From: Actinomycetaceae bacterium
GTDB lineage: Bacteria > Actinomycetota > Actinomycetes > Actinomycetales > Actinomycetaceae
DNA: 42,219 nt
NCBI GenBank assembly: GCA_017934115.1
Contig: JAGBKC010000050.1
Coordinates: forward strand, 1 to 42,219
Direction: 5' to 3'
Part shown: one piece after another, positions 19,301-25,945 of the stretch
Layout of the letters: each line of letters begins with the position of its first letter
Position numbering within the stretch: position 1 is the stretch's first letter
Program-made: the position numbers and the translations under genes
Notes under the pieces: model-generated
Told to the model about the DNA's origin: nothing
The model's input: the letters and a program-made list of their open reading frames with translations, nothing else
Databases searched by the model: none

Positions 19301-19446
19301 ACCTTCACTTCTTGTTCTGTTGTACCCTTAGTAGCAGAAATTCCCACAATCGCTAACGCGCACACGACAAGAACACCAATAGCAGCCATAATGTTACGGC
19401 CAGTATTGCGTTTTTTTGCCCATGAAGATTGACCTGAAACTGCCAT
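13363..19446 (-). CDS. Giant membrane-anchored Ig-like/fibronectin III surface protein (FN3 of a PFNA-type cluster)
   Basis: 2027 residues. A short basic cytoplasmic N-terminus and one transmembrane helix (about 20-40) put the rest outside the cell. Residues about 45-390 are a repeat-poor region with short beta-strand periodicity, perhaps propeller-like. Next come about nine to ten Ig/cadherin-like repeats with D-x-D-G-D-x-L motifs, for example W-V-D-P-D-G-D-P-L and G-V-D-P-D-G-D-D-L. A fibronectin III domain begins around residue 1540, followed by a unique C-terminal region. No LPxTG motif is seen. The ATG at 19446 starts one base after the kinase stop, with GGATGG upstream. This coupling and the bare C-terminus of the kinase suggest it provides an extracellular sensing or adhesive domain for the kinase. 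A TTG at 19470 is the alternative start. Confidence 0.9.
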   Translation of the reverse strand: MAVSGQSSWAKKRNTGRNIMAAIGVLVVCALAIVGISATKGTTEQEVKVARSSVWALRSGGSSFYGAINTEIAELSSVHSGNSSTFQITGVIQNASHTIVYSNQNMLVVDEKNPVSVDSQDVLPAKPLGADKVVTAGEYVAFLNQSSGSLGVTTIDELAKGATVSSVNEKAENASEEFVSATVTESGILYGITSLGTLVSYDVKDGKREDTQTDITIPDNAISVDMSVFQEDHWGLLIRDEQRSYLWVDGKQSDFTVTGVGALANSSESASHLVIADQSGLHELNTDGVEERSQTNSTLSAAVPASPYWMGGCVYAAWTTGSSAMISSCGGNIEPLEYPSSVNATNSTPTLRANGQQLILNDTTTGLVWEKYKNEWKFVQSSLQWEEDAKENDEQNEQQNQDASSNECPSPAVGRAAEFGVRPGQATNISVLASALDPNADDTITIIPSENSPHWKGDGIGELSLTNNNQSVSLTPSATSGSGTFTYTITDGSGNCSVQAEAQVSVHGDDVRSKPEYRSAQEDYLNHLQVAPGGSLTFDGLAGWVDPDGDPLYISGVSASAGTVAATPQGTVAYQADDDQEAGEVQIAVTVADGHGDGSSTQNFNITVSESPAVYARSFARSVPTSATQKIELSQFISGVSVNDARTARAELVSADVEDEQLKQNISIVKNSDELSLIVTPTQEGVYPIKYKVESGTSTATGTVLVNSFAANTKLSVPPLTVFLRPNEDVTIDPLELATQSSDGVVMVRDAQSQPAEGAALTAEAIAGSTLRFSGQTANNSAGRIGSASYTITDGEESATGYVTVFELDDSASTKPVTITDQVTVRAGSQVDIPVLNNDIPAAGTTLTLDATQSVDDETGLSFSSDTTLRYLAPTEPGYYTLFYTAYAQGYSDEKTQGRVNVHVIGDGTNKAPEAQLVQARVEARNSTLITIPTFGVDPDGDDLVVSSVTQPAEHGSAQLLSDGRIRITSTDESGPIEFEYTLMDSQGATSTAQVKVGVIVDTPRAPVAYNDYVEVKPGVGTVTINPTLNDRTVGSQKLVVEDVALQPLNNALDNEEVTGEEEKATATVGEDNMVTLQVPEEAGKLIYRYTLSAQGDDTAEVVQGTENEGTKAEGIIVVNALESALPIYPIVRDTYISSDDINNEDYSADVLTNKVVWSGSPLMTRILGDVDANLNNNRIEGSLTEARQIIVFEVAGTTPNNEDVKTWGFVRVPQTQTVVPELKNPTHVYEVNQGETLDINMLDAVADLAGRTLEVSAARTSGGRQGANCIIAGNVLQYRAGDANSGEYDACLVTVKWQGYDKSVTQISLPIHIVLADPPPSIVSQQVAVVDPGQTTTYDLRQSVSWRSDKDFDSLAFACGNAVGAQGVTITCNGSTATISADVTAQQGATAVFDVRITSGNYPQGAPTGRLRIKVGTLAPLSLNPRGTSLTIDTAQSRTATTDDLVAMNQNVRHYGELSLVAGSVSFPSNSGLSGQVVGNTVQVTAGQNAYGGTWNGSVRIQDSQKNSGVISISVTVSAAPPTPTLALQTAGDGYVVVRITSGGSSNPPVEYYNVVWSGAGGNGSKHCSEGTCRIDDLTNFENITVTVTAHSSKGDSEATRLTGVYAYGAPIKPTISWEGAPRENDHNGVAYINVDMGVASGQKAYIYYSANDGSGMKPRIQVTKSGEVKLTGIPNGKANATRVYAEARSSVNPPAALQVPSTLTSRSNEITVWGVGVPQVRHVATNTSGKKIISRFYITTNADGAEYQWYVNGQASGTRQRITSDQEVRLEIDATIDSSVTKKGTNNITLEVWPVSSGTVFGSSVKGTSSIETKWLNDAPTDTNGITYFYSGTELWLAKDSTHKKVSEISKDNCFKSPDGQYYARVVEAKGESVWIGWFLIDNGNLTNTQAENYKKIQLQHNANAGIAYPYNASGLQARWVGSHNDGSVAINGGTTEVSDALYSARTTIKIAVDGLPSNTSDYELSCQASGSISSCSIDNGVITLENVRGYAGAQQLVAISVNYKNKLGHLGTKTQTIIFKASVM

Positions 19447-19447
19447 A

Positions 19448-20563
19448 TTACAACACCATCCATGCTCCAAAAAGAACGGCTAATACAACGCCTGCCCCAG
19501 CTAACGCTCCCCATACCCATGACGGAGTTTTGCTGACTGATGCTTCAAGTTCATTATTTTCACGCTCTGATGCCAAAGAAGCCACAGTCGTTTTGCGCGT
19601 GCGTCTCTTTGATTCATAAGCGACGGTAGAGCGGCCTTCCACACGTGTTTGAGAATCATCAAAATCGAGTTTGGCGCCAGCACCAGCCCATTCTTCAGAT
19701 GCAACATCACACGGCGTAACATTGAAACCCATTGCTTCTTGCACCATCTGAATATGCTGAGCAAATTCAAGTGCCGACTTTTGGCGGTTTTCTGGACGTG
19801 TAGATAATGATTGTTTCAAAATAGTGATGAGATCAGGGCTGACATCATCACGATCAAGAGGAGTCATGCGCCCACGCAAGACACGCTTACGCAATTCTTC
19901 CTTTGCGTTGCTGCCACCAGCGATTTCATAAGGAGAATGCCCAGCAAGAAGCGAATAAACGGTTGACCCTAAAGCATATACTTCCGTAGCAACTGTGCCC
20001 TTCGTTTTATATGTTAAAACCTCAGGAGCAGACCACGGCACTGACATTGCGAAAGTTTGATTTCCTGAACGCCCTGAAAGTGAGGTAGCAATACCAAAAT
20101 CAGCCAAAACCGGGGTACCGAACGAGGTGTACAAAATATTAGAAGGCTTGATATCTCGATGTAAAACACCAGAGCGATGCGCTGTTTCCAAAGCAGAACC
20201 AATGCGCACAGCAATATCGAGAACATCTTTCAAAGGCATCACTTCTCGCCTATAAGCGGGGCTCACCGAACGCGGACAATATTCCATTACCAAATAAGGG
20301 CGACCATCTGGAGCAATAGCTGCCTCATAAACAGTCAAAATAGAAGGATGTGAAGAAAGACGCGCCATCGTATCGGCTTCTGCGTTAAACATTTTAATGA
20401 CATCTTCATCAACAACATCAGCCAATAACACTTTCACAGCAACAGAACGACGCGGCATATTCTGTTCATATAAAAACACGTCAGCAAAACCACCCGTACC
20501 TAAAGGACGGATAGGGCTAAACCCAGAAAGCGTAGGAGGTGTTGATGGAAGACGTTTTGCCAT
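19448..20563 (-). CDS. Membrane-anchored Ser/Thr protein kinase (Pkb2-like)
   Basis: 371 residues. The kinase domain (about 12-275) has every catalytic element: G-loop G-T-G-G-F-A (22-27), K44, E62, H-R-D with D137, D-F-G with D155, and A-P-E at 179-181. It should phosphorylate Ser/Thr of cytoplasmic targets. A basic linker leads to a single transmembrane helix formed by the last 26 residues, so unlike PknB-type kinases it has no ectodomain of its own. GAAAGG lies upstream of the ATG at 20563. The gene follows the PP2C gene by 114 bases and abuts the Ig/FN3 gene. The order kinase, FN3, AAA ATPase, DUF58, TgM matches the PFNA cluster described in bifidobacteria. Confidence 0.95.
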   Translation of the reverse strand: MAKRLPSTPPTLSGFSPIRPLGTGGFADVFLYEQNMPRRSVAVKVLLADVVDEDVIKMFNAEADTMARLSSHPSILTVYEAAIAPDGRPYLVMEYCPRSVSPAYRREVMPLKDVLDIAVRIGSALETAHRSGVLHRDIKPSNILYTSFGTPVLADFGIATSLSGRSGNQTFAMSVPWSAPEVLTYKTKGTVATEVYALGSTVYSLLAGHSPYEIAGGSNAKEELRKRVLRGRMTPLDRDDVSPDLITILKQSLSTRPENRQKSALEFAQHIQMVQEAMGFNVTPCDVASEEWAGAGAKLDFDDSQTRVEGRSTVAYESKRRTRKTTVASLASERENNELEASVSKTPSWVWGALAGAGVVLAVLFGAWMVL

Positions 20564-20621
20564 CTGTTGCTACCTTTCAATACACACGTTAAGTATCAAT
20601 ATTACATTTTCTTTTCTTCAT

Positions 20622-20627
20622 ATTATA
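20622..20627 (-). promoter_or_regulatory. Possible -10 box (TATAAT) of an internal promoter for the kinase gene
   Basis: A perfect TATAAT lies on the minus strand in the 114-base gap between the phosphatase and kinase genes, about 55 bases before the kinase ATG. No -35 match is visible, and the hexamer is part of an imperfect hairpin (ATTATAGGG / CCCATAAT, 20622-20645). Transcription of the kinase may thus start here as well as upstream of the phosphatase. Confidence 0.25.
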
Positions 20628-20677
20628 GGGTCAGAGTCCCATAATATTTTTACTTCCCTTTATCTGGCATCACTCTA

Positions 20678-22282
20678 TTAAAAGCCTGTATTTGTCTGCG
20701 AATCCGACATTTTATAGATAAAACCACGCGGAGCATTCGCATGCGGATCAACATCAAGCGGATTGACTTCTTCAATGTCATACGATTCATCATCGTCATC
20801 ATCCAATTCAAAGAAATTATCATCTTCGATTTCCGGGGCAATAAAATCAAATTCTTCAGCTGATGATACTTGTGGAGCGACCGAGAATGTATCTTCATCT
20901 TCTTCGACCTGATGAACAGGTGTTTCGTAAAGCGAAGAATCTACTTTCTCCAAATTGGCAATACGAATTGGTTCAGTATCACGTGTAACTACGATCGTTT
21001 CATCCTCACCATCAGGAATATCTTGATCTGCGTCTTGTGCCACAATAGTATCGTCATTCACGATGAATGTTTCTTCATCATCGTCATAATGTGCATATTT
21101 ATCGACGACAAAAGTTTCATCATCCATTTCATCTTCGTTTTCTTCTGGATCGTAATAAGGGTTATATTGCGGCATCGCCGTTTCTGATCCTGTGAAGAAA
21201 GACGCTGATGTTTCGTGCGCAGGAGCCACACGTGTATCTTCGTTAATATTGCCAGGATTTTCATCACCAACACCGACACTCACCTCGAAACCAGCTACCT
21301 GAGTTGCACCTTCACGTGATGTGTCATCTGTATCGCCATGTTCATCATCAAAATCTATCGAGGAACCTGCAACCAAAGCCGCTTCGTCATCCTCAATGCC
21401 GGATTCTTCAAAATTATCAATAGCATTCGAACGTGGCACTTGCACACTTGTCGTATCCATGCCTATTGCTGCTGCACGCTTAACAGCGTTATCAAGAGAT
21501 TGATCAACAATAGATGAATCACCTTCACCTCCGCCAGTTAAACCGCCAGAGACCACATCGATAACGATCACCGTGATATTATCGTTTCCACCATTAACAA
21601 TAGCGCGTTCTACCAGTGCTTCTACTGTAGATTTTGGCGTTCCTGACATAATAAGCGAAGCCCGCAACGCCTCAGGATTCATCATAGAATAGAGGCCATC
21701 GGAACAAATAAGAAGACGTTCACCATTGACAACAGGAGCAAAAAAGAAATCCGGTTGAGAATCTGGAGCTCCGATCGCCTTGGTGATTTCATGGGAACGT
21801 GTTGACGTTAGCGCCTCTTGCGGAGTGATAATACCTTGATCGACCCACAACTGTATCACCGAATGATCGCGCGTCCACTGAGCTAGAGAATTACCTAAAC
21901 TTCTATACACACGTGAATCACCCACATTAAACACCAGCCAGTGAGGCACACCTTGGCGCATTACCAAAGCTATCCCTGAAACTGTTGAACCAGCACCGTG
22001 AGGTCGGTCGACCGACAGACGAGCCACACGCTCTTGAGCAGCTTTGAGAGCCTCAATAACTTTGCGCGTACTTGTTGGGCGCGGTTCACGCGGATCAGTG
22101 AGCTTTGCCAGCTCCTCTACAACAATTGCGCTAGCAACCTCACCAGAATCATGGCCACCCATACCATCAGCAATAGCAAAAACTGGAAATTGAGCTATCC
22201 CACTGTCCTCGTTGATTTTTCGACGCAAACCAATATCAGTTGCGATAGCCGCGTTAATGGTGACGGTTGACTGAGATTCCAT
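20678..22282 (-). CDS. PP2C-type Ser/Thr phosphatase with long acidic tail
   Basis: 534 residues. The PP2C domain (1-245) has metal-binding acids D26 (N-E-D), D39 (A-D-G-M-G-G-H), D195 (S-D-G) and D234 (G-N-D-N), so it should be an active Mn/Mg-dependent phosphatase opposing the neighbouring kinase. Unlike PstP it has no transmembrane segment. Instead a 290-residue Asp/Glu-rich, probably disordered tail carries repeated (D/E)-T-x-x-V motifs at T390, T405, T429 and T465, plus a related one at T412. The start is set at the ATG at 22282 because GGGAGC lies four bases upstream and homology begins there; the open frame runs 102 bases further upstream without a ribosome-binding site. It is the first gene of the minus-strand run. 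Confidence 0.93.
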   Translation of the reverse strand: MESQSTVTINAAIATDIGLRRKINEDSGIAQFPVFAIADGMGGHDSGEVASAIVVEELAKLTDPREPRPTSTRKVIEALKAAQERVARLSVDRPHGAGSTVSGIALVMRQGVPHWLVFNVGDSRVYRSLGNSLAQWTRDHSVIQLWVDQGIITPQEALTSTRSHEITKAIGAPDSQPDFFFAPVVNGERLLICSDGLYSMMNPEALRASLIMSGTPKSTVEALVERAIVNGGNDNITVIVIDVVSGGLTGGGEGDSSIVDQSLDNAVKRAAAIGMDTTSVQVPRSNAIDNFEESGIEDDEAALVAGSSIDFDDEHGDTDDTSREGATQVAGFEVSVGVGDENPGNINEDTRVAPAHETSASFFTGSETAMPQYNPYYDPEENEDEMDDETFVVDKYAHYDDDEETFIVNDDTIVAQDADQDIPDGEDETIVVTRDTEPIRIANLEKVDSSLYETPVHQVEEDEDTFSVAPQVSSAEEFDFIAPEIEDDNFFELDDDDDESYDIEEVNPLDVDPHANAPRGFIYKMSDSQTNTGF

Positions 22283-22516
22283 GTTGCTCCCTATACATAC
22301 ATGTACGGTAGATCTGCTTATTTCTAGTAGTTTACTCACATGTTGGCGCTGGTGCATGTATACAAAAAGGCGCGTCATACACACCTCATCACAACAACTC
22401 TTATTGTAGCTGGTCTTTTAGTCAATTTAGACCATATAAAGAAAAGCAAAATATGTTTTTGTTATAGTTGATACAAGCATGGAAGCAGAAACGAAACGCA
22501 GGGGAAAGGTTGTCAG

Positions 22517-25450
22517 ATGAATCCAGCGGACGTTAAAAAAGCAATACAAAAATACCACGCCAATCCTTCTGAAGAAGAATTGAAAAATGTGCGCAAAGTA
22601 TTTCGCCAAGCAGTTCTTTATATTCCCATCAATGGTGATTTTGATGGAACACATGCCGCTATTCCTTCCATCCATTCCGAAGACGGCAAAGCTTTCATTC
22701 CGCTTTATACATCTCAAGATGTAGTTCCATCTAACAAAAAAGCTGAAGGTGTCACAGCTGAAGACTGGGCACATATCCTTAAACAATGCCCAGATATTAC
22801 CGGCTTCGCTGTTGACCCATCGGATACGAACTTTGCCTTTACACGTCCTTTTATTGATTCAGTTCTTGCTCTTCCAGAAGAAGAGATAATAGCTTCTGAA
22901 ACTCCTCGCGATACACTACAAGGCGCCTCACGAACAAAGATGGACATTCCATCACCTGCCCCAACTACTTCTGCAGCTGCTTCTTCACCCGAAGCTACAG
23001 ACATCAAAGCTGTTGCTCATGTTACTCCATATGATTCCAATGAAAAATCCAATCAGCCAGAAGCACCTACACCTGCCACTCCAGAACAAGTAGATACCAA
23101 TAGTCCAACTGATGTGCCACAGCAAGAAGAGCCGTTCCACACACCTTCTGCAAACGCACATATTTCTGATTCGATTGAGAACCACAAACAAGAAAATCAA
23201 ACTGTATCGCACCAACAAAAAAACGAAATAGAACCGCAAAAATCGCGCATTCCTTCTGTTCAAGAAGTGTTAGGAACTCCATTTATGGTGCATCCGCTTC
23301 GCAATGAAGAACCTTCTCCTAAGCACCATACAAATATTTCTCATTATGTTCATGGTCTTCACACACGAGTTGCGCCTTTTACAGCCGATAACGCAGAACA
23401 ATCTAAAGAGCAACTTTCACTTGATGAAGAATTCACAAACGTCATTAATGGCGATAACAACATATCCTCTGAAAATGTTGTATCGGCAGATACATCCATA
23501 CCAGCTTCGCCTGGCTCACCAAGCAGCGCAAGCAGCGCGAGCTCACCAAGTGCAGATTCACCAGAAAGCCCCTATAGTGCAGATTCCTCTGACACATCTG
23601 ACACGGCAGATACAGCAGATACTCCAGAAGTTGCTGAAACTCCAAAAATTCCAGAAGATACCACAAACAGAACAGAAGACGAATCTCGCGAATCATCAGC
23701 AAAAGCACCTTCTTTTGAAATCGATGGCCCGTCTTTCCTTACCGGCACCCCTCAACTCACTACACAGCAACTCCAAGATATCCGCAACCACATTGCTCAG
23801 TCAAGTCAGTATGAAGCAACAAGCGAACCCATTGGGGATGATGAGCCACAGGGAGAGGGCACATCAAACATTCACCCACAGGAAATAGATGACAACGACA
23901 CCCAGATAGTTGAGAGCAGTAAGGCATCTGCTTCTCAAGATGAAGAACTTATTCACGATGAAACAACAAGTGAAGATGCTACATCATCAGAAGATATTTT
24001 CAATGTTCCACTTGAAGATGTTTATGCAGAACCTACAGAAGAAGATGCATCTAATATCAAAAATGTTGAACCTGAAACAAGTCCTATTACACCAATCTTA
24101 ACTAGCGAAAACACATCAACGTCTCACTTTGCTTTCAACGACATTTTAAGCACAGGAATTTACTTCCAAGAACCTATTGATGCTGAAGTTTCAAGCATAG
24201 TCAAAGATATAGCACAAACATCAGCTGATATAACAGGAACACCTGCTTGGTTGCTTGAAGTCTACACACCACAAGGCGCAGGCTATGGCGTTGTCCTTAA
24301 AACTACGCGCGAAATTTTAGAGACAAAGCGCCCTGAAATCGAAAATGCTATTACGGAAACTGATACACACCTCTATCTCATTCCACTTTTGGGTGAACTT
24401 GAACGTTTCCTTATCTTGCCAGCAGAAACATTTATGCCAAGCTTAACAGTTCCTCAAAGTTTCACATCATCGCCAACACCTCTCAAAGAGGCTCTTTCTA
24501 CAGATTCCCTCAACACTGAAACTCATGATTTTGATAACCTTGGTCATACAGATGATGTCACCTCGTCTATTGTGTCAGCAGCACACGCAGCAGGTTTCCA
24601 TACATCTCAGGCGCAAGAAATAATTTCTTTTGAAGAATCTCCTCTTCATAACGAGACGCCTTCATCACAAACCATATTTCACAATGATGCCATCTCTTCC
24701 AACAATGATGCCCCCTCTCAAGATGAGGAATATGACAACACAAATGTAGAACCAGAAGGTGACTACTCGTCTCCTATTACTCCCATCAAACCTACTGCTC
24801 CTATTAGTGCACCTTCACCTCTCGATCCGCAAGGACATTCTGCTTATAACACCCATTTAACAACTGCTATTCCTAACTATAGCGAATTAGTACACGAAGA
24901 CGTCCAGTTCACGAATCACCAGCTTCACAATGTCCCTATTGATGAAGAACCTGTGACCCCGCAAATGGAATACGTGGAAACTCCACATCCACATACTAGC
25001 GTTGATACAGGCGTCATTCAACCGAACTATGTGCCACCGCAAGCAACACAACAGCAGTCACAACAAACAACACAGAATGAAGAAACGGATACGTTTCTTA
25101 CTGCCGATCCGCAATTCCCCGAAATTACTGCAGAATATCATGAACCTGAAATTGAAGAATATGCGCAAGAAGTTCCTGAAAAGGCTGCACCTTCACAAAG
25201 TCCACAGGTATCTCAGCAACCTCGTTTTGAAGTTTCGCCTAATTCAGGTACGTTAGCGTCACCTGTTCAAGCATATAATTCTCAAGATTTTGCCCAACCT
25301 CATGTGGAAAATTCTGGTAAAGCAAACCCACAACCGTATAAGCAGCAAAAAATTGAAGAATTAGCACAAAATTTCGATAAAACTATCCATACTCAATCAC
25401 ATAAAAACGAAACTGGATTCTTCAAAAAATTATTTGGAAAAGAAAACTAA
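22517..25450 (+). CDS. Long, mostly disordered protein with SseB-like domains
   Basis: 977 residues. Residues 1-120 resemble the SseB N-terminal domain: repeated short strands with F-I-P-L-Y-T-S and a conserved F-A-V-D-P. About 420 residues of Ser/Asp/Glu/Pro/Thr-rich sequence follow, then a second folded module (about 540-640), ending R-F-L-I-L-P, that may be the SseB C-terminal half. Another 300 residues are acidic and Gln/Pro-rich, and the protein closes with a basic K-K-L-F-G-K tail. No signal peptide or membrane helix is present, so it is expected in the cytoplasm. SseB function is poorly known. The ATG at 22517 has GGGGAAAGG upstream. The gene ends in its own terminator, is divergent from the phosphatase gene, and is rich in potential kinase sites. 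Confidence 0.75.
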   Translation: MNPADVKKAIQKYHANPSEEELKNVRKVFRQAVLYIPINGDFDGTHAAIPSIHSEDGKAFIPLYTSQDVVPSNKKAEGVTAEDWAHILKQCPDITGFAVDPSDTNFAFTRPFIDSVLALPEEEIIASETPRDTLQGASRTKMDIPSPAPTTSAAASSPEATDIKAVAHVTPYDSNEKSNQPEAPTPATPEQVDTNSPTDVPQQEEPFHTPSANAHISDSIENHKQENQTVSHQQKNEIEPQKSRIPSVQEVLGTPFMVHPLRNEEPSPKHHTNISHYVHGLHTRVAPFTADNAEQSKEQLSLDEEFTNVINGDNNISSENVVSADTSIPASPGSPSSASSASSPSADSPESPYSADSSDTSDTADTADTPEVAETPKIPEDTTNRTEDESRESSAKAPSFEIDGPSFLTGTPQLTTQQLQDIRNHIAQSSQYEATSEPIGDDEPQGEGTSNIHPQEIDDNDTQIVESSKASASQDEELIHDETTSEDATSSEDIFNVPLEDVYAEPTEEDASNIKNVEPETSPITPILTSENTSTSHFAFNDILSTGIYFQEPIDAEVSSIVKDIAQTSADITGTPAWLLEVYTPQGAGYGVVLKTTREILETKRPEIENAITETDTHLYLIPLLGELERFLILPAETFMPSLTVPQSFTSSPTPLKEALSTDSLNTETHDFDNLGHTDDVTSSIVSAAHAAGFHTSQAQEIISFEESPLHNETPSSQTIFHNDAISSNNDAPSQDEEYDNTNVEPEGDYSSPITPIKPTAPISAPSPLDPQGHSAYNTHLTTAIPNYSELVHEDVQFTNHQLHNVPIDEEPVTPQMEYVETPHPHTSVDTGVIQPNYVPPQATQQQSQQTTQNEETDTFLTADPQFPEITAEYHEPEIEEYAQEVPEKAAPSQSPQVSQQPRFEVSPNSGTLASPVQAYNSQDFAQPHVENSGKANPQPYKQQKIEELAQNFDKTIHTQSHKNETGFFKKLFGKEN

Positions 25451-25466
25451 AACAACATACAATGCA

Positions 25467-25503
25467 AAAATGGAGGAGCTCGAAGCCCTCCATTTTATTT
25501 TTC
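25467..25503 (+). terminator. Rho-independent terminator after the SseB-like gene
   Basis: Stem AAAATGGAGG / CCTCCATTTT (25467-25496) with an inner GCT/AGC extension, followed by ATTTTTC. Confidence 0.85.
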
Positions 25504-25592
25504 TATTTACATCCAATAGAGACATGCCACATTGAAAACATCCCTCTTAACTGACGAGTAAAATGTGGAGAACTGATAGAAAGAAGGAAATC

Positions 25593-25907
25593 GTGCCAAC
25601 CTACACTTATCGTTGCAAAGAATGTGAATACCAATTCGACATAAAACAGTCTTTTTCTGATGCACCCATCGAACTCTGTAGCGAATGTGGCGGAAAACTT
25701 CGCAAAGTCTTTTCCCCTGTAGGCGTTGTCTTTAAAGGTTCTGGTTTCTATCGAACAGACACAAAAAACAATGGGACAATCACTTCTTCATCCACGCCTT
25801 CTGCCTCATCATCAACGCAAAAAGCTTCTGCAAGTCCATCTTCTTCTTCCGAGTCTCCAAGCTCCTCTCCGGTTTCTACGCCCTCTTCTTCACCATCAGA
25901 TAACTAA
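25593..25907 (+). CDS. FmdB-family zinc-ribbon protein
   Basis: 104 residues. It starts P-T-Y-T-Y-R-C-K-E-C, the standard FmdB N-terminus, and has a second Cys pair in C-S-E-C-G-G-K. Together these form a four-Cys zinc ribbon within residues 8-35, ending in R-K-V-F-S-P. A Ser/Pro/Thr-rich low-complexity tail of about 50 residues follows, also typical of actinobacterial members. The family is a putative regulatory zinc-ribbon protein of unknown molecular role. The GTG at 25593, with AGAAGGAAATC just before it, gives the canonical N-terminus; a frame extension to 25563 adds ten unrelated residues and is rejected. It lies 38 bases before the second kinase gene, probably in the same transcript. 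Confidence 0.9.
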   Translation: MPTYTYRCKECEYQFDIKQSFSDAPIELCSECGGKLRKVFSPVGVVFKGSGFYRTDTKNNGTITSSSTPSASSSTQKASASPSSSSESPSSSPVSTPSSSPSDN

Positions 25908-25945
25908 AATTTTGCAGGCATAACCCCATATAGATACAAGAAATC

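Noticed and set aside
20622-20645. Hairpin between phosphatase and kinase genes as a terminator
   Set aside because: The stem has a bulge and the U-run follows only on the plus strand, where no gene ends; on the minus strand the kinase is not insulated by it.
23510-23640. Ser/Asp-rich repeat DNA in the SseB-like gene as a CRISPR or phase-variable array
   Set aside because: Repeats are short, imperfect and codon-framed, typical of low-complexity protein.
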